Below, piece after piece: positions 23,004 through 30,116 of a stretch of 32,148 nucleotides of DNA. The DNA is from Nocardiopsis sp. CNT312 (GTDB lineage: Bacteria > Actinomycetota > Actinomycetes > Streptosporangiales > Streptosporangiaceae). The DNA is taken from the NCBI RefSeq assembly GCF_000515115.1, contig NZ_AZXF01000024.1:71502-103649 (forward strand), in the 5' to 3' direction. Each line of letters starts with the position of its first letter. Position 1 is the first letter of the stretch. Made by a program: the position numbers and the translations under genes. The notes beneath the pieces are model-generated. The model saw only the letters and a list, made by a program, of their open reading frames with translations. It searched no databases and was not told the origin of the DNA.

Positions 23004-24827
23004 ATGTCCCAGCCCCGGCTCCTAGGTGGACGCTACGAACTCGACGCCGTCGTCGGGCGCGGCGGCATGGCCGAGGTCCACCGTGCACGCGACCTCCGTC
23101 TCGACCGTCTCGTAGCGGTGAAGACCCTCCGGCACGACCTGGCCCGCGACCACGTGTTCCAGGCCCGGTTCCGCCGCGAGGCCCAGTCCGCCGCCTCCCT
23201 GAACCACCCGGCGATCATCGCGGTCTACGACACCGGCGAGGACGTGGTGGGCGGGGTGTCCCTCCCCTACATCGTCATGGAGTACGTGGACGGGCGCACC
23301 CTCAAGGAACTGCTCGATGACGACCGGCGCCTGCTCCCCGAGCGCTCGGCGGAACTGGTCGACGGCGTCCTCAAGGCGCTGGAGTACAGCCACGACAACG
23401 GGATCGTCCACCGCGACATCAAGCCCGCCAACGTGATGCTGACCCGCAACGCCGAGGTCAAGGTGATGGACTTCGGCATCGCCCGCTCGATGGGCGACGA
23501 CCAGGCCACCATGACGCAGGCCTCGCAGGTCATCGGTACTGCGCAGTACCTGTCCCCGGAGCAGGCGCGCGGTGAGCGGGTGGACCCGCGCAGCGACCTC
23601 TACTCCACCGGTTGCATGCTCTACGAGCTGCTCACCGGGCATCCTCCCTTCACCGGCGACTCGCCGGTGTCCATCGCCTACCAGCACGTGCGCGAGGACC
23701 CCGTGCCGCCGACGGAGGTGGACCCGCAGATCCCCGACTGGCTGGAGGACGTCACCCTCCGTGCGATGGCCAAGGACCGTGAGGAGCGCTACCAGAACGC
23801 CGCGGAGATGCGCGCGGATATTCAGCGCGGTCTGGCGGGTATGCCCACCCAGGCCGGAACCATGGCGATGGCCGCCGCCGCGGCCACCACGCACCTGCCC
23901 CCGGCCGAGGGGGGCTACGACGACGACTACGGCCGGGGCCGCTACGACGATGACGGATACGACCGCTACGGGGACCGACGCGAGGCCAACCCCTGGAAGA
24001 CGGCCCTGTGGGCGCTCCTGGCCGTGGGCGTGGTCGCCTCCCTCATCCTGGCCTTCTTCCTGTTGAGGGGGAGCGGTGAGCCCTCAGAAGCCGAACTGGC
24101 CGCCGTCCCCGGCGTGATCGGCAGCACCGAGGACGAGGCCCGCGCCACACTGGACGAGGCGGGCTTCACCGACATCAACGACGAGGGCGTTCCCGACGAG
24201 GCGGAGCCGGGGACGGTCGTGGGCGTCGACCCGGGCGAGGGGGAGGAGATCCCCCTCGACCAGGAGATCACGCTCCAGGTCTCGGAGGGGCCGGAGGCCC
24301 AGGAGATCCCGGACGTAGCCGGCCAGCCCCGATCGCAGGCGGAGAACACACTGGACCAGGCGGGCTTCGGAAACGTCACCGTGGAGGAGCGCGCCGACGC
24401 CGAGGTGGCCACGGGTGCCGCGATCGGGACCAACCCCGCCGCGGGCGAGTCCGCCGCTCCTGACACGGCGATCACGCTGTACGTCTCCTCCGGGCCCGAA
24501 CAGGTGGAGGTGCCCGACCTCAACGGCATGAGCCGGGCCCAGGCCAACCAGGCCCTCGAACAGGTCAACCTGGCTATGGAGGTCCAGGAGCAGGAGGACC
24601 CCAACACGCCGCCGAACACGGTCATCGGCCAGAACCCGCAGCCGCGCCAGATGGTGGACGAGGGCTCGACCGTGACCGTCACGGTCGCAGTGCAGCCCGT
24701 CCCGACCCAGCCGACGACTCCCACCCAGCCCACGGAGGGCGACGGGGACCAGCCCCCCACGGGCGGTGACGGGGACCAGCCGGGCGATGGGGAGGACCAG
24801 CCGAGCCTCTTCTTCCCGAACCGCTGA
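23004..24827 (+). CDS. pknB: Ser/Thr protein kinase PknB with three PASTA domains
   Basis: This 607-aa kinase has the catalytic domain at 10-275: GRGGMAEVHRA, K40, HRDIKPANVM (D138), DFG (156-158), the Thr-containing activation loop QATMTQASQVIGTAQYLSPEQARG (T169, T171; autophosphorylation sites by analogy with M. tuberculosis PknB T171/T173). A Tyr/Asp/Arg/Gly-rich linker (303-326) precedes the membrane helix (about 333-354). Three PASTA repeats follow (about 365-571), each starting with VP(D/G)V or the equivalent; PknB of mycobacteria has four. The extracellular tail (572-607) is Pro/Thr/Asp-rich. The PASTA domains sense muropeptides or lipid II. The start is ATG at 23004. Confidence 0.95.
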   Translation: MSQPRLLGGRYELDAVVGRGGMAEVHRARDLRLDRLVAVKTLRHDLARDHVFQARFRREAQSAASLNHPAIIAVYDTGEDVVGGVSLPYIVMEYVDGRTLKELLDDDRRLLPERSAELVDGVLKALEYSHDNGIVHRDIKPANVMLTRNAEVKVMDFGIARSMGDDQATMTQASQVIGTAQYLSPEQARGERVDPRSDLYSTGCMLYELLTGHPPFTGDSPVSIAYQHVREDPVPPTEVDPQIPDWLEDVTLRAMAKDREERYQNAAEMRADIQRGLAGMPTQAGTMAMAAAAATTHLPPAEGGYDDDYGRGRYDDDGYDRYGDRREANPWKTALWALLAVGVVASLILAFFLLRGSGEPSEAELAAVPGVIGSTEDEARATLDEAGFTDINDEGVPDEAEPGTVVGVDPGEGEEIPLDQEITLQVSEGPEAQEIPDVAGQPRSQAENTLDQAGFGNVTVEERADAEVATGAAIGTNPAAGESAAPDTAITLYVSSGPEQVEVPDLNGMSRAQANQALEQVNLAMEVQEQEDPNTPPNTVIGQNPQPRQMVDEGSTVTVTVAVQPVPTQPTTPTQPTEGDGDQPPTGGDGDQPGDGEDQPSLFFPNR

Positions 24828-24845
24828 CCTGCGGACGGATCATGG

Positions 24846-24879
24846 CCGTGGCCGTGTCCCTTCGGGGACACGGCCACGG
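24846..24879 (+). terminator. Strong terminator after pknB
   Basis: A 15-bp perfect stem (24846-24860 with 24865-24879) with a TTCG tetraloop begins 19 nt after the pknB stop. It closes the fhaA-pknB cluster. No U-run follows. Confidence 0.85.
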
Positions 24880-24938
24880 TGCTGTCGGTGGCGGTGGCCG
24901 CGGGGACGGGCGGTGTGACGGAGGCCCCTGCCGGGGCG

Positions 24939-24944
24939 TAGACT
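24939..24944 (+). promoter_or_regulatory. crgA: -10 box for crgA
   Basis: TAGACT lies about 42 nt upstream of the crgA GTG; a ribosome site GGAG (24974-24977) is 8 nt before the start. No clear -35 is visible. Confidence 0.4.
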
Positions 24945-24985
24945 GTGGACCGTTCTGAACCGCCCATCGCACTGGAGCAGCGACC

Positions 24986-25240
24986 GTGCCCAAGTCCCGC
25001 AACGATCGCAAGAAGAAGGCCGTTTACACGCCGCCTCCTTCGAAGGAGAAGCCCAAGGTCAGCCCGCAGTGGCTGGTGCCGACCATGCTGGGTTTCTTCA
25101 TCGCGGGCATCGTCTGGATCGGTGTCTACTACATCGCCGGCGAGTCCATCCCGTACATGCGGGACTGGGACAACTGGAACCTGCTGATCGGCTTCAGCGG
25201 CATCATCGCGGCCGTGGTCCTGTCCACACGCTGGCACTGA
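24986..25240 (+). CDS. crgA: Cell division protein CrgA
   Basis: This 84-aa membrane protein starts VPKSRNDRKKKAVYTPPPSKEK, a Lys/Pro-rich cytoplasmic N-terminus, followed by two membrane segments (about 29-52, WLVPTMLGFFIAGIVWIGVYYIAG, and 66-82). This is the classic CrgA layout. CrgA recruits and coordinates FtsZ, FtsQ, FtsI and PBP-type proteins at the division site in actinobacteria and restrains premature septation in Streptomyces. The start is GTG at 24986 with GGAG 8 nt upstream. It follows the kinase cluster in the same direction but after a terminator, so it has its own promoter. Confidence 0.95.
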   Translation: MPKSRNDRKKKAVYTPPPSKEKPKVSPQWLVPTMLGFFIAGIVWIGVYYIAGESIPYMRDWDNWNLLIGFSGIIAAVVLSTRWH

Positions 25241-25257
25241 CGCAGCCGCTTTCCATG

Positions 25258-25290
25258 TTTTCCACAGGGTTATCCACAGGCTGTGGGTAA
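25258..25290. other. Three phased DnaA-box-like motifs
   Basis: TTTTCCACA (25258-25266), the perfect DnaA box TTATCCACA (25270-25278) and TGTGGGTAA (25282-25290, reverse of TTACCCACA) start exactly 12 bp apart. The second matches the consensus fully; the other two differ by one base each. They lie between crgA and the convergent rhomboid gene. Confidence 0.65.
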
Positions 25291-25338
25291 CCGTGTTCGA
25301 CGTGCCCACCGCCGTGGCGGTTCGGCTGGTGCGCGTGC

Positions 25339-25380
25339 GACGCCGGCGGCCCCGGACCTGGGTCCGGGGCCGTCGGCGTC
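25339..25380. terminator. Bidirectional terminator, crgA / rhomboid
   Basis: An 18-bp stem with one mismatch (25339-25356 with 25363-25380) and a 6-nt CCTGGG loop lies between convergent genes. Confidence 0.75.
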
Positions 25381-25396
25381 TGCGGTTCGACGGAAG

Positions 25397-26311
25397 TCAG
25401 ACCCCGGTGATCGCCGGGGCGAGGAGCAGTAGAGCCGCGAGCACCACGGCGAACAACGCCGTCAGCGACGTGTGGACGGCCGTACGAACCCTGGCGCCTG
25501 CCCGGCTCCCCGGGACGTAGGCGAAGACGGCGCCCAGTACCAGCCCCGCCACCAGTCCACCGATGTGGGCGGTCCAGGAGATGTTCGGGACGAGGAAGGT
25601 CGCCACCAGGTTGATCACCAACAGGACCCCGACCATGCGCAGATCCGCCCCGATCCGCCTCCCGAGAACGAACACCGCACCCAGGAGCGCGAAGCCCGCG
25701 CCGGAGGCCCCCACGGCGAACTGGTGCGGTTCGACCAACACGGTGAGCACCGACCCCGAGAGGGCTCCCAGCAGCCACAGCGCCAGGAAGCGTCCGTGTC
25801 CCAGCCAGCGTTCCAGGGGGGTGCCGAACAGGTACAGCAGATACCCGTTGAGCAGCAGGTGGAACACGCCCCCGTGCAGGAACGCGGCCGTGATCAGCCG
25901 ATACCACTCCCCGGCCAGGACGCCGAGCACGTCACCGTTCTCGGTGACCCCCAGACCCAGCATGCCGAACCCTCGGATCAGAGGAGAGGCTCCGGCCGAG
26001 CCGATCGGAGTGGCCGTCGCCATCTGGGCGAGGTAGCCCGCGGCCATGAGACCCAGCAGGGTCCACGCGACGTAGGGCCGACCGACCACCCCGCCGCCGA
26101 AGACGGTCCGGGGCCGCCGGGTCCGGCGCCTGCCCTCCGCGACACAGTGCGGGCACTGGAAGCCCACGGCCGCCTCGACCATGCAGTCGGGGCAGATGGG
26201 ACGCTCGCACCTGGAGCAGCTCACCCCCGTCTCCCTGCCGGAGTGCCGGTAGCAGGTACGCGGGGCCGCGGGTTCGGGGGTCGCTCCGGAGGGCGGTTGC
26301 GACGCGGTCAT
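25397..26311 (-). CDS. Rhomboid-family intramembrane serine protease with N-terminal zinc-binding domain
   Basis: This 304-aa protein has an N-terminal Cys-rich domain (C20, H23, C32, C35, C40, C43, C53, C56: RTCYRHSGRETGVSCSRCER then CPHC) resembling a B-box-type zinc finger, then a membrane domain of about six helices. Rhomboid catalytic residues are present: the GASG loop (S203) and HIGG (H249), plus the HLLLNGYLLYLFG helix containing the Asn-like stabiliser. It cleaves transmembrane substrates inside the membrane; the substrate is unknown. The start is ATG at 26311. The cyclophilin gene ends 41 nt upstream, so both can be on one transcript. Confidence 0.93.
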   Translation of the reverse strand: MTASQPPSGATPEPAAPRTCYRHSGRETGVSCSRCERPICPDCMVEAAVGFQCPHCVAEGRRRTRRPRTVFGGGVVGRPYVAWTLLGLMAAGYLAQMATATPIGSAGASPLIRGFGMLGLGVTENGDVLGVLAGEWYRLITAAFLHGGVFHLLLNGYLLYLFGTPLERWLGHGRFLALWLLGALSGSVLTVLVEPHQFAVGASGAGFALLGAVFVLGRRIGADLRMVGVLLVINLVATFLVPNISWTAHIGGLVAGLVLGAVFAYVPGSRAGARVRTAVHTSLTALFAVVLAALLLLAPAITGV

Positions 26312-26352
26312 CAGTGCTTTCCCACTCCTCTGGGTCTGTCCACGACCGCCCC

Positions 26353-26877
26353 CTACCGGGTGATCTCGACGCTGTTGATCACGACGTCCTCACGCGGGCG
26401 GTCCTGGGCGTCGGTCTCGACGGTGGCGATCGAGGAGACGACGTCCTCCCCCTCGACGACCTCGCCGAAGATCGTGTGCCTGCCGTTGAGCCAGTGCGGC
26501 TTTTCCACGGTGATGAAGAACTGCGAGCCGTTCGTTCCCGGGCCGGCGTTGGCCATGGCGAGCAGGAACGGGCGGTCGAAGCTCAGGTTCGGGTGGATCT
26601 CGTCCTTGAACTCGTACCCGGGGCCGCCGCGGCCGTTGCCGAGCGGGTCACCGCCCTGGATCATGAAGCCGTCGATGACCCGGTGGAAGACCGTACCCTC
26701 GTACAGGCTCTTGTCGGACGGCTGACCCGTGGTGGGGTCGATCCACTGCTGGGAACCGTCGGCGAGGCCGATGAAATTGGCCACCGTCTCCGGGGCCTCC
26801 TCCTCGAACAGCTTGACGACGATGGTTCCCATGGAGGTGTTCAGCCGAGCGGTGGGCTGGCCCTTGGATTCCGACAC
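26353..26877 (-). CDS. Cyclophilin-type peptidyl-prolyl isomerase
   Basis: This 174-aa cyclophilin catalyses cis-trans isomerisation of proline peptide bonds during protein folding. Signature residues are present: FHRVIDGFMIQGGDP (active-site Arg in FHRV), MANAGPGTNGSQFFI, and HWLNGRHTIFGEV. There is no signal peptide, so it is cytoplasmic. The start is GTG at 26877 with AAAGG 8 nt upstream. A perfect 12-bp palindrome lies 29-40 nt upstream. The rhomboid gene follows in the same direction, a pairing frequently seen in actinobacteria. Confidence 0.95.
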   Translation of the reverse strand: MSESKGQPTARLNTSMGTIVVKLFEEEAPETVANFIGLADGSQQWIDPTTGQPSDKSLYEGTVFHRVIDGFMIQGGDPLGNGRGGPGYEFKDEIHPNLSFDRPFLLAMANAGPGTNGSQFFITVEKPHWLNGRHTIFGEVVEGEDVVSSIATVETDAQDRPREDVVINSVEITR

Positions 26878-26905
26878 CTTCAGTGCCTTTCGATCGTGTG
26901 CGTTG

Positions 26906-26917
26906 ACGTGATCACGT
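26906..26917. promoter_or_regulatory. 12-bp palindrome ACGTGATCACGT
   Basis: A perfect 12-bp palindrome lies 29-40 bp upstream of the cyclophilin GTG and 200 bp before the divergent DUF5324-like gene. Its symmetry suggests a dimeric regulator binding site; no -35/-10 pair was confidently assigned around it. Confidence 0.45.
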
Positions 26918-27119
26918 TACCCGTCCTACCTTCTCCCTTTCCCTGTTCTCAGCGATGTGTGGACGACCGACTCCACCCGAACCATCCCTGGCCGGTGTCG
27001 AAGCGCCGGACTCAGACGGAGAGGACGTAAGTTGAGATAACACCCGGATCACGGGTAAGGACGTGGGGACCCGCCCCAGGGCGGGGACGAACCTGTGCAT
27101 GACCGAAGGAGCTGACGAC

Positions 27120-27722
27120 GTGTCCATCACTTCCAAGCGCCGCAAGGCACGCAAGGAGGCGGATGCCACCATCATCCGTCTACAGGAGTTGGCCAGGGGG
27201 CAGGCCGACCGGTTCGGCCCGTACGCGGACCAGGCACGCGACCAGGCGGCCCTGAGAGTCCTCCAGGCGCGCGGCTGGACCGCGCCGCGGCTGGAGACGG
27301 CGGCGCACCGGGTCGAGGACACGGTGGCGCCCAGAGTGGCGGAGGCGCTCACCGCCGCCGCGGGCAGGGTCGCCCCCGGAACACGGGCCGTCAAGAGGAC
27401 CAAGCTGAGGAGGGCCGCCCGCCGCGGCACGTCGCGGGTCCCCCGCGTAGCGATCATCGGAGGCGCGGCCGTGGTCGGCGGCGTGCTCGTGTACTCGCTC
27501 GTCCGACTGCGCCGGGCGTCCCAGGACGCGGAATGGCAGGAGCACCTCGACCAGGCGCGCGAGCAGGTCCGTGAGACCCGCGACCACCTGGAGCAGAAGG
27601 CGTCGGCCGCGGCGGACAAGGCGGCCGAGGCCGCCCGATCCACGACAGCCAAGACCAAGGAGAAGGTTCGTGCCGCCACCGGTCAGGACAGGGCGGACAG
27701 GAACGGCGGACCGACGAGCTGA
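27120..27722 (+). CDS. DUF5324-like helical membrane protein
   Basis: This 200-aa protein starts VSITSKRRKARKEAD. Its N-terminal half is Ala/Arg/Gln-rich amphipathic helices (DATIIRLQELARGQADRFGPYADQARDQ), followed by one membrane segment near residues 124-143 (VAIIGGAAVVGGVLVYSLV) and a C-terminal long charged helix (about 150-180) with repeated Ala-Glu-Lys. Layout resembles the actinobacterial DUF5324 family; its function is unknown. GTG 27120 is chosen because AAGGAG (27106-27111) is 8 nt upstream; a longer ATG start at 27099 has no such site. Confidence 0.65.
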   Translation: MSITSKRRKARKEADATIIRLQELARGQADRFGPYADQARDQAALRVLQARGWTAPRLETAAHRVEDTVAPRVAEALTAAAGRVAPGTRAVKRTKLRRAARRGTSRVPRVAIIGGAAVVGGVLVYSLVRLRRASQDAEWQEHLDQAREQVRETRDHLEQKASAAADKAAEAARSTTAKTKEKVRAATGQDRADRNGGPTS

Positions 27723-27728
27723 GCCTCG

Positions 27729-27762
27729 GGGGCGCGGGCCGGGGATGACGGGTCCGCGCCCC
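27729..27762. terminator. Hairpin between DUF5324 and DUF1707 genes
   Basis: A 9-bp perfect GC stem (27729-27737 with 27754-27762) and 16-nt loop lies between convergent genes. Confidence 0.5.
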
Positions 27763-27799
27763 ACCGGGTGCCGACGCGCGGCAGGGCCGGAGCGGGGCG

Positions 27800-28456
27800 T
27801 CAGTCGTCCTTGAGGACCCGGAACATCAGGGGATACCGCCACTGCTTCCCGGCGAGGGTCGCCACCCCCGCGATCGCCGGCAGGACGGTCCAGGCCAAGG
27901 CCACGTAGACGAGCACGAGCAGTGGCGCGATGAGCCAGAACAGCAGCCCGGAGACCACCGCAGTGATGAGGCAGAAGAGCTGGAAGTTCAGCGCCTCCAT
28001 CGCCTGCCGTCGGACGTACGGGGAGCTCTTGTCGCTGACCAGGAACAGGACCATCGGGACCACCAGGGGGAAGAAGTAGTTCCCCACGTGGCCTCCTGCG
28101 GCGATGACCCGATCCGCGGGTGTGCTCTGCGGCCGGTTCGAGGCCCCCTCCGGGGTCCGGGCGGACCGCGGGTCCGGTCCCAGGTCACGGGTGAGCGGTT
28201 CGAGGTCGTCCTGGAACTTGGCCAGCATGGCGAGTTCCAGACGCTCCTCGAACTCACGCTCGTCGAGCTGCCCCCTGCTGTAAGCCTCGCGTAGGGCCTC
28301 GCCCACGGCATCCCGGTCCGCGTGTGTGAGACGAAGCCGCGGCCGTTCCCCGGAACGGCCGACCGGGTAGCGACCTTCCTGCACCACCACATCCACTCCC
28401 TGTGCCGACGGGAGCACGGCCCCGGTCTCTCGAAGCGGCCGTGCTCCCTCCATCAT
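27800..28456 (-). CDS. DUF1707/DUF4870 membrane protein
   Basis: This 218-aa protein has a DUF1707 domain (RLTHADRDAVGEALREAYSRGQLDEREFEERLELAMLAKFQDDLEPLTRDL, about 42-92) and then three membrane segments of the DUF4870 type (NYFFPLVVPMVLFLVS, NFQLFCLITAVVSGLLFWL, PLLVLVYVALAWTVLPAI). It is a predicted membrane protein; function unknown, although some DUF1707 proteins are proposed to act in cell envelope processes. The start is uncertain: ATG 28456 has no ribosome site, while GTG 28390 (about 196 aa) is preceded by AGGGAGTGG and may be the true start. It lies downstream of the WhiB-family gene with a 106-nt gap. Confidence 0.75.
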   Translation of the reverse strand: MMEGARPLRETGAVLPSAQGVDVVVQEGRYPVGRSGERPRLRLTHADRDAVGEALREAYSRGQLDEREFEERLELAMLAKFQDDLEPLTRDLGPDPRSARTPEGASNRPQSTPADRVIAAGGHVGNYFFPLVVPMVLFLVSDKSSPYVRRQAMEALNFQLFCLITAVVSGLLFWLIAPLLVLVYVALAWTVLPAIAGVATLAGKQWRYPLMFRVLKDD

Positions 28457-28562
28457 CGGCCATCACAGGGATGGCGTACATCCGGGCAGACCCTGACCGG
28501 TCCCTGACATCGGGCCGGTACCCGGCCGAGTTCGGGGCTCCCCCTTCCCGAACGGCCGCGGG

Positions 28563-28889
28563 CTACCCGCGAGCGGCGACCCGCACTCCGCGGTCGTCGC
28601 CCACACGGGCCCGTTCCTCCTCGTAGCGGCGCTCGGCACTGGTGAGCAGGCCGTGCCAGTCGGTGACGTCCTTGCGGCGGCGCAGGAGGGCCCGGCGCTC
28701 GCGCTCGGTCATCCCGCCCCAGACACCGAACTCGATGCGGCTGTCCAGTGCCTCCGCCAAGCACTCGGTCCGCACCGGGCAGCCCCGGCAGATCAGTTTG
28801 GCCCGGTTTTGCGCGGCGCCCTGAACAAAGAGGGCGTCGGGATCAATCTCCCGACATTTGGCTCGGGCAGCCATCTTCTCATTCCACAT
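28563..28889 (-). CDS. WhiB-family Fe-S regulator, WblA/WhiB4-like
   Basis: This 108-aa protein has four cysteines (C12, C34, C37, C43 in KCRE and ICRGCPVRTEC) that bind a [4Fe-4S] cluster, and the GVWGG motif (55-59) preceding the basic tail ERERRALLRRRKD. The segment FVQGAAQNRAKLICRGCPVRTECLAEALDSRIEFGVWGG is distinctive for the WblA (Streptomyces) / WhiB4 (Mycobacterium) branch, which responds to oxidants and NO and controls redox and developmental gene sets. The start ATG is at 28889 with TTGGGAGTGGGG upstream. Its upstream region up to 29610 holds no other clear large gene. Confidence 0.92.
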   Translation of the reverse strand: MWNEKMAARAKCREIDPDALFVQGAAQNRAKLICRGCPVRTECLAEALDSRIEFGVWGGMTERERRALLRRRKDVTDWHGLLTSAERRYEEERARVGDDRGVRVAARG

Positions 28890-28935
28890 GTTGCCCCACT
28901 CCCAAGATCAGCATGTGCAGTGATCGGAACATCCG

Positions 28936-29046
28936 TCAGCCGACGCGTCCGTCGGCGGGAGAGGAGAAGCGGGCCGTTCCGAGGACGGTGCACGAGGCCG
29001 CGCGGGGGCCGCACGGTTCGTCTTCGGGGGTTGATCGTTTCGGCAC
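28936..29046 (-). CDS. Small ORF upstream of WblA-like gene, 36 aa
   Basis: This small frame ends 46 nt before the WhiB-family start. It begins GTG 29046 (VPKRSTPEDEPCGPRA...) with the ribosome site GAGGAAG 6 nt upstream, and about 28 of 36 codons end in G or C. It holds two Cys residues. No family is recognised. It could be a true micro-protein or a leader peptide for the regulator. A longer in-frame reading upstream to 29379 has poor codon use and is probably not coding. Confidence 0.35.
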   Translation of the reverse strand: MPKRSTPEDEPCGPRAASCTVLGTARFSSPADGRVG

Positions 29047-29440
29047 GCTGTCTTCCTCGTTGTCGTTGGTGTCGAAACTACGGATCGTCCCAGTCCACCA
29101 ACAGTCCCCAAGTGGCCTATTTCTCATCTGGTCCACTCGGACCATTGCACTTCGGGGGAGTGTCATCATACACACACGGAGAGTCATCTCATCTGGTGGC
29201 AGCGGCCCACAGAGCCAGAAATCTACAGAAATTCGACATAACTGTGGTGACCTGGTGTTTCCTACCATGTCAGGAGAGGAGGCCCCGGACGGCCCTAGGC
29301 CAAGGGCATCAGAGCCACGTTCGCGACCCCACCCGAACGGACTATGCCAGACTCGCTCCGAACACGAAGAGCAACCCATTCATCGAATAATGACCAAGGT
29401 TATTATTTCGGGCATTACGGGCGTTGCTCCGTCTCCCTTA
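29047..29440. other. Gene-poor interval upstream of the WhiB-family regulator
   Basis: No convincing CDS or RNA gene was found between the 36-aa ORF and the hairpin at 29446. The base composition around 29080-29260 and 29370-29420 is less GC-rich than the surroundings, and the open frames on either strand have unlike-gene codon use. It probably holds promoter/regulatory sequence for the WblA-like gene. Confidence 0.5.
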
Positions 29441-29445
29441 CTGAC

Positions 29446-29471
29446 GGAGGTCCCGTGCTCACGGGACCTCC
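29446..29471. terminator. Perfect 12-bp hairpin GGAGGTCCCGTG
   Basis: GGAGGTCCCGTG (29446-29457) and CACGGGACCTCC (29460-29471) form a 12-bp perfect inverted repeat with a 2-nt centre. It lies between the WhiB upstream region and the tRNA-Ala terminator. It is likely a terminator, but no clear gene ends here, so it may belong to a non-coding transcript. Confidence 0.55.
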
Positions 29472-29548
29472 GGCCGCCCGCTCCGGGAGGACGCGTGGAA
29501 GACGGGAGACGGCCACCAGGACAGCCCGAATACGGTGCGCAACACGAA

Positions 29549-29580
29549 ACGGCCACCCAGGCGTTCGCCTGGGTGGCCGT
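29549..29580 (-). terminator. Terminator of tRNA-Ala
   Basis: A 14-bp perfect stem (29549-29562 with 29567-29580) with a GTTC loop lies 31 nt past the 3' end of tRNA-Ala on the minus strand. The downstream sequence has a short T-rich stretch. Confidence 0.75.
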
Positions 29581-29610
29581 CGTTACGTCTTCGAACTGGG
29601 AAAAGACGAG

Positions 29611-29683
29611 TGGAGCCAAGGGGAGTCGAACCCCTGACCTCCGGTATGCAAAACCGGCGCTCTGCCAGCTGAGCTATGGCCCC
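29611..29683 (-). tRNA. tRNA-Ala (anticodon TGC)
   Basis: This 73-nt gene has a 7-bp acceptor stem (GGGGCCA with TGGCTCC), D-arm with AGCTCAGCTGGCAGAGC, an anticodon loop TTTGCAT with a CCGGT/ACCGG stem, and T-arm GGGGTTCGACTCCCC. The anticodon UGC reads alanine codons. CCA is not encoded. A DLW-39 gene lies upstream on the same strand, a neighbourhood often found near oriC. Confidence 0.95.
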
Positions 29684-29848
29684 TGGACCCACACAGAGCA
29701 TACCTTCATCCGAAGGTGCCCTCGGTCATGGTTGGAACCACGTCTCAGGGACCCGCGGCACAAAGGCGTGGGTCGCACCACGGGTACCGGCCCACCCACG
29801 TCCTCGTGTCACATCTGGACGAGCCCCTGAAGGCGCGCCCAGTCCTGT

Positions 29849-29971
29849 TCAGCTCTCGCTGGCCGCCGTGGCCTCGGTCCACAGGTCGAGCTCGGCGCGG
29901 TCCGCCTGGATCTTGCGGTAGACGGCGAAAGCCCCGAGGGCCACCAGCGCCAGAACGATGATCTTCTTCAC
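29849..29971 (-). CDS. DLW-39 family small protein
   Basis: This 40-aa protein begins VKKIIVLALVALGAFAVYRKIQADRAELDLWTEAT. It has one membrane helix and the characteristic D-L-W after RAEL, matching the DLW-39 family found near tRNA-Ala and gyrA in many actinobacteria. Its function is unknown. The start is GTG at 29971, which has GAAAGGG 8 nt upstream; a longer in-frame start at 30031 lacks a ribosome site. Confidence 0.85.
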   Translation of the reverse strand: MKKIIVLALVALGAFAVYRKIQADRAELDLWTEATAASES

Positions 29972-30116
29972 TGTCTGGACCCTTTCGTTCGTCCGGTTCG
30001 TGCGGCTGTCCCACCGATCGGCGGGTACCACAGAGAACTTTACGAGGTTGACACCACGAGACTAGCAAGCAATCCGGGGCGGTTCCCGCCGCAGTGGACC
30101 GATTCACGCATCCGGG

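Noticed and set aside
25258..25290. Interpretation of the DnaA-box triplet as oriC
   Set aside because: Three boxes only, and no dnaA, dnaN or AT-rich unwinding region in the window, so this is not an origin.
15328..29683. tRNA genes as attachment sites for an integrated element
   Set aside because: No integrase, relaxase or repeated tRNA 3' end (direct repeat) was seen near either tRNA.
28748..29830. A long open frame across the WhiB upstream region and tRNA-Ala
   Set aside because: It crosses a tRNA gene and hairpins, and its codon use is unlike the genes around it.
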